Position numbers and translations under genes: made by a program
Notes under the pieces: generated by a model
The model's input: only the letters and a program-made list of their open reading frames with translations
The model's database searches: none
Told to the model about the DNA's origin: nothing
NCBI RefSeq assembly: GCF_027580225.2
Contig: NW_027395283.1
Span: 5,522,501-5,586,500 of the forward strand
From: Misgurnus anguillicaudatus
Lineage: Eukaryota > Chordata > Actinopteri > Cypriniformes > Cobitidae
Direction of reading: 5' to 3'
Length of the DNA: 64,000 bases
Part shown: positions 60,488 through 64,000 of the stretch, piece by piece
Position numbering within the stretch: position 1 is the stretch's first letter
Layout of the letters: every line of letters starts with the position of its first letter

Positions 60488-60982
60488 GTCTCAAGGCAAG
60501 TTGTGCTATAGTAACAAAATTTTTGATTAATTTATTCATGTTTGATGATATGAATTTCCGCTGTTTTTTGTGTCTCTTGACACAAATGTTTTTCGTCCTT
60601 CCCAGCACGAATTTCTATCAATGGCTGTTCGTGTCTGTGCTGTGGCATGACTTTTTTTACCGTGTCATCTTATATTTTGTTTTCTCATCATTGTTTTCTA
60701 TTTTTTGACCATTGTCGCTTGGGGTTTGGGTTAGAATCACTGAGGATAGTTTTAAAAGGGGACGAAAAACAAGTAGAAACCAATGCATAAAATGACATCT
60801 TAAAGCAAATCCCAAATCTAACCCTAACCCCAAGCGACAATGATTTAAAAATAGGAAAGAACGATGAGTAAAATGAAACAATATTTGTCTCCAGAGACAC
60901 GAAAAACAGCAGAAATTCGTGTCATCAAACACGAATAAATTAATCAAAGTTTTTATTACTATAACACGACTTGCCTTCAGAC
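60488..60982. mobile_element. Foldback element with inverted arms of about 150-200 bp
   Basis: GTCTCAAGGCAAGTTGTGC at the left pairs with GACTTGCCTTCAGAC at the right, and similarity continues through TTGATTAATTTATTC, TTTGATGA and ATTGTCGCTTGGGGTT. It lies against the Myb/SANT-like ORF remnant. The ORFs inside arise from the inverted arms. Confidence 0.75.
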
Positions 60983-61415
60983 TGGGTTGTGCCTGTTTAA
61001 AGGCTGCAATCTCAATCCTCGACTGCGATTGTAATGCATACCACCACTTCTCGTAGTCGTCCGGCGTCCGCGACACAAGCGGTAATGCTGCATTGATCTG
61101 CAAACAAATCCTCTCCCCAGTGATGCGCGGGTCGAATATTTAAAAAATGCGAGCCAAGGAGCAGGTCGGGTACACTATTTTTTGCTGTCCGAGTTGCGGG
61201 CGGGTTAGTTGAAAACTTCGGTCGGGTGCGGGTTGTTTATACATTGACCCATGCATCACTGTCTCCCATGTCTCACGTTTAGTTTTGCTTGATATCTCAG
61301 TGCCGAATTTCCCTTTTATTATGTTTCTTTTTTCCACCACCAACTGGGCCAGCTTTAGTAACTGATCCAGTTGGGCTTTCTTTTCCGTTTTGGCGAGTTC
61401 ATAATCCATCGTCAT
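60983..61415 (-). pseudogene. Myb/SANT-like DNA-binding ORF remnant, split by a 144-bp MITE
   Basis: From 61415: MDYELAKTEKKAQLDQLLKL, LVVEKRNIIKGKFGTEIS, SKTKRETWE, then the MITE, then RICLQINAALPLVSRTPDDY and EKWWYALQSQSRIEIAAFK. L-x-x-L-V-x-x-K-x-x-I-x-G-K-F and a second Trp helix with K-W-W fit Myb/SANT-like domains of Harbinger accessory proteins and NAIF1-like proteins. The upstream end is cut at TTAA 61416 and the downstream end by the foldback, so three insertions dismembered it. Source could be a Harbinger transposon or a host gene copy. Confidence 0.6.
61118..61261. mobile_element. 144-bp MITE with CAGTGATGC tips
   Basis: CAGTGATGCGCGGGTC and GACCCATGCATCACTG are inverted ends; TCTCCC flanks both sides (61112-61117, 61262-61267). 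Removing it and one TCTCCC restores the Myb/SANT-like frame across W-E-R-I. Tips are hAT-like. Confidence 0.78.
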
Positions 61416-62146
61416 TTAAAGGAATAGTCTACTCATTTTCTATATTAAAATATGTTATTACCTTAACTAAGAACTGTTGAATCATCCCTCTGTCATCTGT
61501 GTGTGTGCACGTAAGCGCTGGAGCGCGCTGCGACGCTTCGATAGCATTTAGCTTAGCCCCATTCATTCAATGGTACCATTTAGAGATAAAGTTAGAAGTG
61601 ACCAAACACATCAACGTTTTTCCTATTTAAGACGAGTAGTTATACGAGCAAGTTTGGTGGTACAAAATAAAACGTAGCGCTTTTCTAAGCGGATTTAAAA
61701 GAGTAACTATATTTTATGGCGTAATAGCACTTTTGGGAGTACTTCGACTTGCCTGAAAAGTCCGCTCCCCTTCTCACTCTCATAATGGGAGAGGGAGGGT
61801 GTTACTGCGCCGAGTCGAAGTACTCCCAAAAGTGCTATTACGCCATAAAATATAGTTCTTCTTTTAAATCCGCTTAGAAAAGCGTTACGTTTTATTTTGT
61901 ACCACCAAACTTGCTCGTATAACTACTCGTCTTAAATAGGAAAAACGTTGATGTGTTTGGTCACTTCTAACTTTATCTCTAAATGGTACCATTGAATGAA
62001 TGGGGCTAAGCTAAATGCTATCGTAGCGTCGCAGCGCGCTCCAGCGCTTACGTGCACACACACAGATGACAGAGGGATGATTCAACAGTTCTTAGTTAAG
62101 GTAATAACATATTTTAATATTGAAAATGAGTAGACTATTCCTTTAA
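61416..62146. mobile_element. TTAA-flanked 731-bp near-perfect palindrome
   Basis: TTAAAGGAATAGTCTACTC (61416) and GAGTAGACTATTCCTTTAA (62146) are exact inverse tips. The arms (about 340 bp each) match almost throughout and meet around 61755-61805. No ORF of its own. Confidence 0.9.
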
Positions 62147-62989
62147 CTATTATATTAGGCTACTTCAATAGTAGCAACATTTCCTTGCTTTAGGTAGTCT
62201 ATTTAGGCTAATAGGATGTCAATTAACCAAGCAAGTGTTAATGCAAATGTCGTTTTACATTATTGGGCAATTGGCGGTTTTCAGTAGTGTATTAGGCTAC
62301 CTTGATTTAATTTAATTCACGACTTTTCTCTCTCTCTCTGCCTTTTTAGAATTACACTTCACTGGGGCCTGCACAAAAATATGCATTTCGATGACATTAC
62401 TATTATTATTTTATTATTTTATATACACAGACATATATCGTAATTCCATGGTGCGTCTGTGTTATGTTCCGCACGGTGTACCGTTCATCTACAACCAATC
62501 ACCGTGATCATTGCGAGGAAGCTCGTGCATGAGAATTGACGTCATCCATAGCAACAAACTAGTTAGTTTAGAAGTTGTCAGTTTTCCTTACTAAGAGTAG
62601 GTCTGAAAGGCATTGTGAATAACATTTAAGAGAAAACTCCTAGCTAATTTTTTTTGTGTGATTTAGGAGTACCCTTAGTGGTAAGATAAAATTATTTGTG
62701 AATACGGCCCCGGAGCACCACATATGATAAATGTTCTCTGTTTCATTTCATTCATCTGTCTTATTAAGCTTTGCATTAACAAAATAAAGTAGGCTATATA
62801 ACAGGAAGCTAACAAATCTCATGATGTGGTGATTCGGCGGAGCAGCAAATCTAAATAACCTGTGAGCCGGTGGACAAAAACAGACAACCTGGCGTAAAAT
62901 TCTAAATACTATAATTAGTCTGCGATCTCTATTGACAAATCAAACAGAAATGCATACAAATTAATTTTCATGTATAAATGTATTAATGT
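62147..62989. other. Unassigned region before the gag-like ORF
   Basis: AT-rich. It could contain an LTR or leader of the retroelement at 62990, but I did not recognise a TG...CA boundary or a primer-binding site. Confidence 0.35.
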
Positions 62990-64000
62990 ATGCACCTAAC
63001 TGCAGGGCAGGCCCTTCAAGTGTATCCCCCTGAAGCTACAATTTACACCGCTCAAGGTCCAAGCTATGGTGGAGCCACCCCAATGCCTCCGCCTACTAGT
63101 ACATGGGTTCCTAGCATAAATCTACAGAACCCACAGGTAGTGTTAGATCAGCCAGCCGCTGATTTTTCTCTTGAACTATTTCACCAACAAGCCCAGATTC
63201 CTCCTCCCCATCTCAGCACAAATGTGGATGCTCCCTCTCAAGCTGCCTATCTACCTACACCTGCCAGCCAATCGGCCCACCCTAATGTGACACATTTCAG
63301 GCCTCCTGCTCGAACAGTTGCCAACCCATGCCTTCCAATGGCAGCCCATGGTGGTTTCATGCAAACTCATCAGGTAAAAAAATTTCAAGTCTTTACAGGA
63401 AATCAAGATTGTAGGATACTTGTGGAAGACTGGATTCGTGACTTGCAATACCTCTTGGAGGCAATAGAACTCCCAATGCATCTTCACTTCTCCACAGTTG
63501 TACGACACCTGGGTGGTGAAGCCTGAAATCTCATCCTTAACCTACATCCTCATGATCAGACACCTGAGAAAGCATTCGAGGAACTGAGGGCCGAATACAG
63601 TGACACACAATGCTCCCTAGACCTTCTGGCTGACTTTTATGAGCGGAGCCAAAATTCAGGGAAGTCTGCCTGTTCTTATGCTATAGCATTGGAGGCAAAG
63701 TTGCAGACAGTAGAGGAGAAAGAAAGAGGAGGCAAGCCCTTTCTGAATCGGGATAGCAAGCTAACCCAGCAGGTCATGAGGGGCCTTACCGACAAGGAGG
63801 TGTACACAAAAATCACACCAATGGCACCCAGGCTCCTGAACTTTAGAGAGCTGCAGGCAGAGCTACGAAATCTAACTCAAGAAACTAAGAGGTTCCAGAC
63901 ACAAAGTAAAGCAAAGCAAACATATGCTCAGGTGCATGTAAACTCAGGAGGGGGTGGAAACACCAAAATGGATAGGCCAAAGCACACATCTGAAATATCA
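62990..64000 (+). pseudogene. Gag-like ORF of an LTR retroelement (Ty3/gypsy-like), runs off window
   Basis: A Pro/Gln-rich N-terminal half (MPPPTSTWVPSINLQNP) leads to a capsid-like domain: KKFQVFTGNQDCRILVEDWI and LQYLLEAIELPMHLHFSTVV, then a TGA at 63524-63526, and in the same frame NLILNLHPHDQTPEKAFEEL, LQTVEEKERGGKPFLNRDSK and FRELQAELRNLTQETKRF. W-I-x-D-L, the H-L-x-G-E-A segment and the later helices fit gypsy-type or PNMA-like capsid folds. The TGA is a likely CGA-to-TGA change. The zinc knuckle and pol would lie beyond 64000. A domesticated gag gene is possible but the stop argues against it. Confidence 0.65.

Noticed and set aside
60820..60842. Telomere-like CTAACCCTAACCCC
   Set aside because: Only two units, located in the arm of a foldback element with an inverted partner; not an interstitial telomere.

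Overview
This window is vertebrate and almost certainly teleost, most likely from a cyprinid (zebrafish/carp relative). It has GT-AG introns, tandem 174-bp leucine-rich-repeat exons and duplicated 114-bp N-terminal exons of the fish-specific NLR family, Zeco-like copia, DIRS, CR1/L2-like and L1-like retroelements, and a very dense population of hAT-type and TTAA-targeting DNA transposons. I see nothing bacterial, no tRNA or rRNA and no CRISPR array. Database searches were not possible, so family names rest on motifs and architecture.

Layout. 1-2918: a minus-strand, multi-exon THAP-domain transposase-like gene running off the left edge, inside what looks like a Kolobok-type transposon ending at TTAA 2915-2918. 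2919-7770: a tandem array of ~1.95-kb repeat units. 7880-8141: foldback MITE. 9272-11849: decayed autonomous hAT (ZMYM1-like transposase) with an 8-bp target duplication and a TTAA MITE inside it. 12258-13797: non-autonomous hAT. 14522-24997: 3' part of an NLR gene (two 174-bp LRR exons and a terminal exon), whose intron holds a CR1/L2-like LINE (about 15.7-21.8 kb) broken by two hAT-like insertions. 25064-27312: hAT in the presumptive 3' UTR, containing a 759-bp palindrome. 28038-28360: copia RNase H remnant. 28798-28913: an isolated Ig-domain exon on the minus strand. 30389-31389: 5'-truncated L1-like insertion with a 13-bp target duplication. 32640-33172: first exons of a second NLR gene. 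35048-38115: TTAA palindrome whose arms encode a THAP finger, split by a hAT. 38323-39934: another hAT. 40769-41093: TA-type MITE. 43995-53179: a concentric nest (TTAA element > CACTGTAAAAA element > DIRS element and TAGCCTG element; DIRS > solo LTR). 53.6-60.4 kb: a two-ORF LINE split by a hAT in ORF1 and a 9-bp-TSD element in ORF2. 60488-62146: foldback, Myb/SANT-like ORF remnant split by a 144-bp MITE, TTAA palindrome. 62990-64000: gag-like ORF of an LTR retroelement, running off the right edge.

How it fits together. The host genes visible are NLR immune receptors (end of one copy, start of the next, same strand) and a stray Ig exon; the rest is transposon strata whose insertion order can be read from target-site duplications. 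The most interesting theme is the recurrence of elements flanked by TTAA and starting TTAAAG. They include long near-perfect palindromes, and they lie in the same window as a THAP transposase-like gene whose own transposon ends the same way. One palindrome carries the THAP finger in its arms, linking the non-autonomous elements to a Kolobok-type source.
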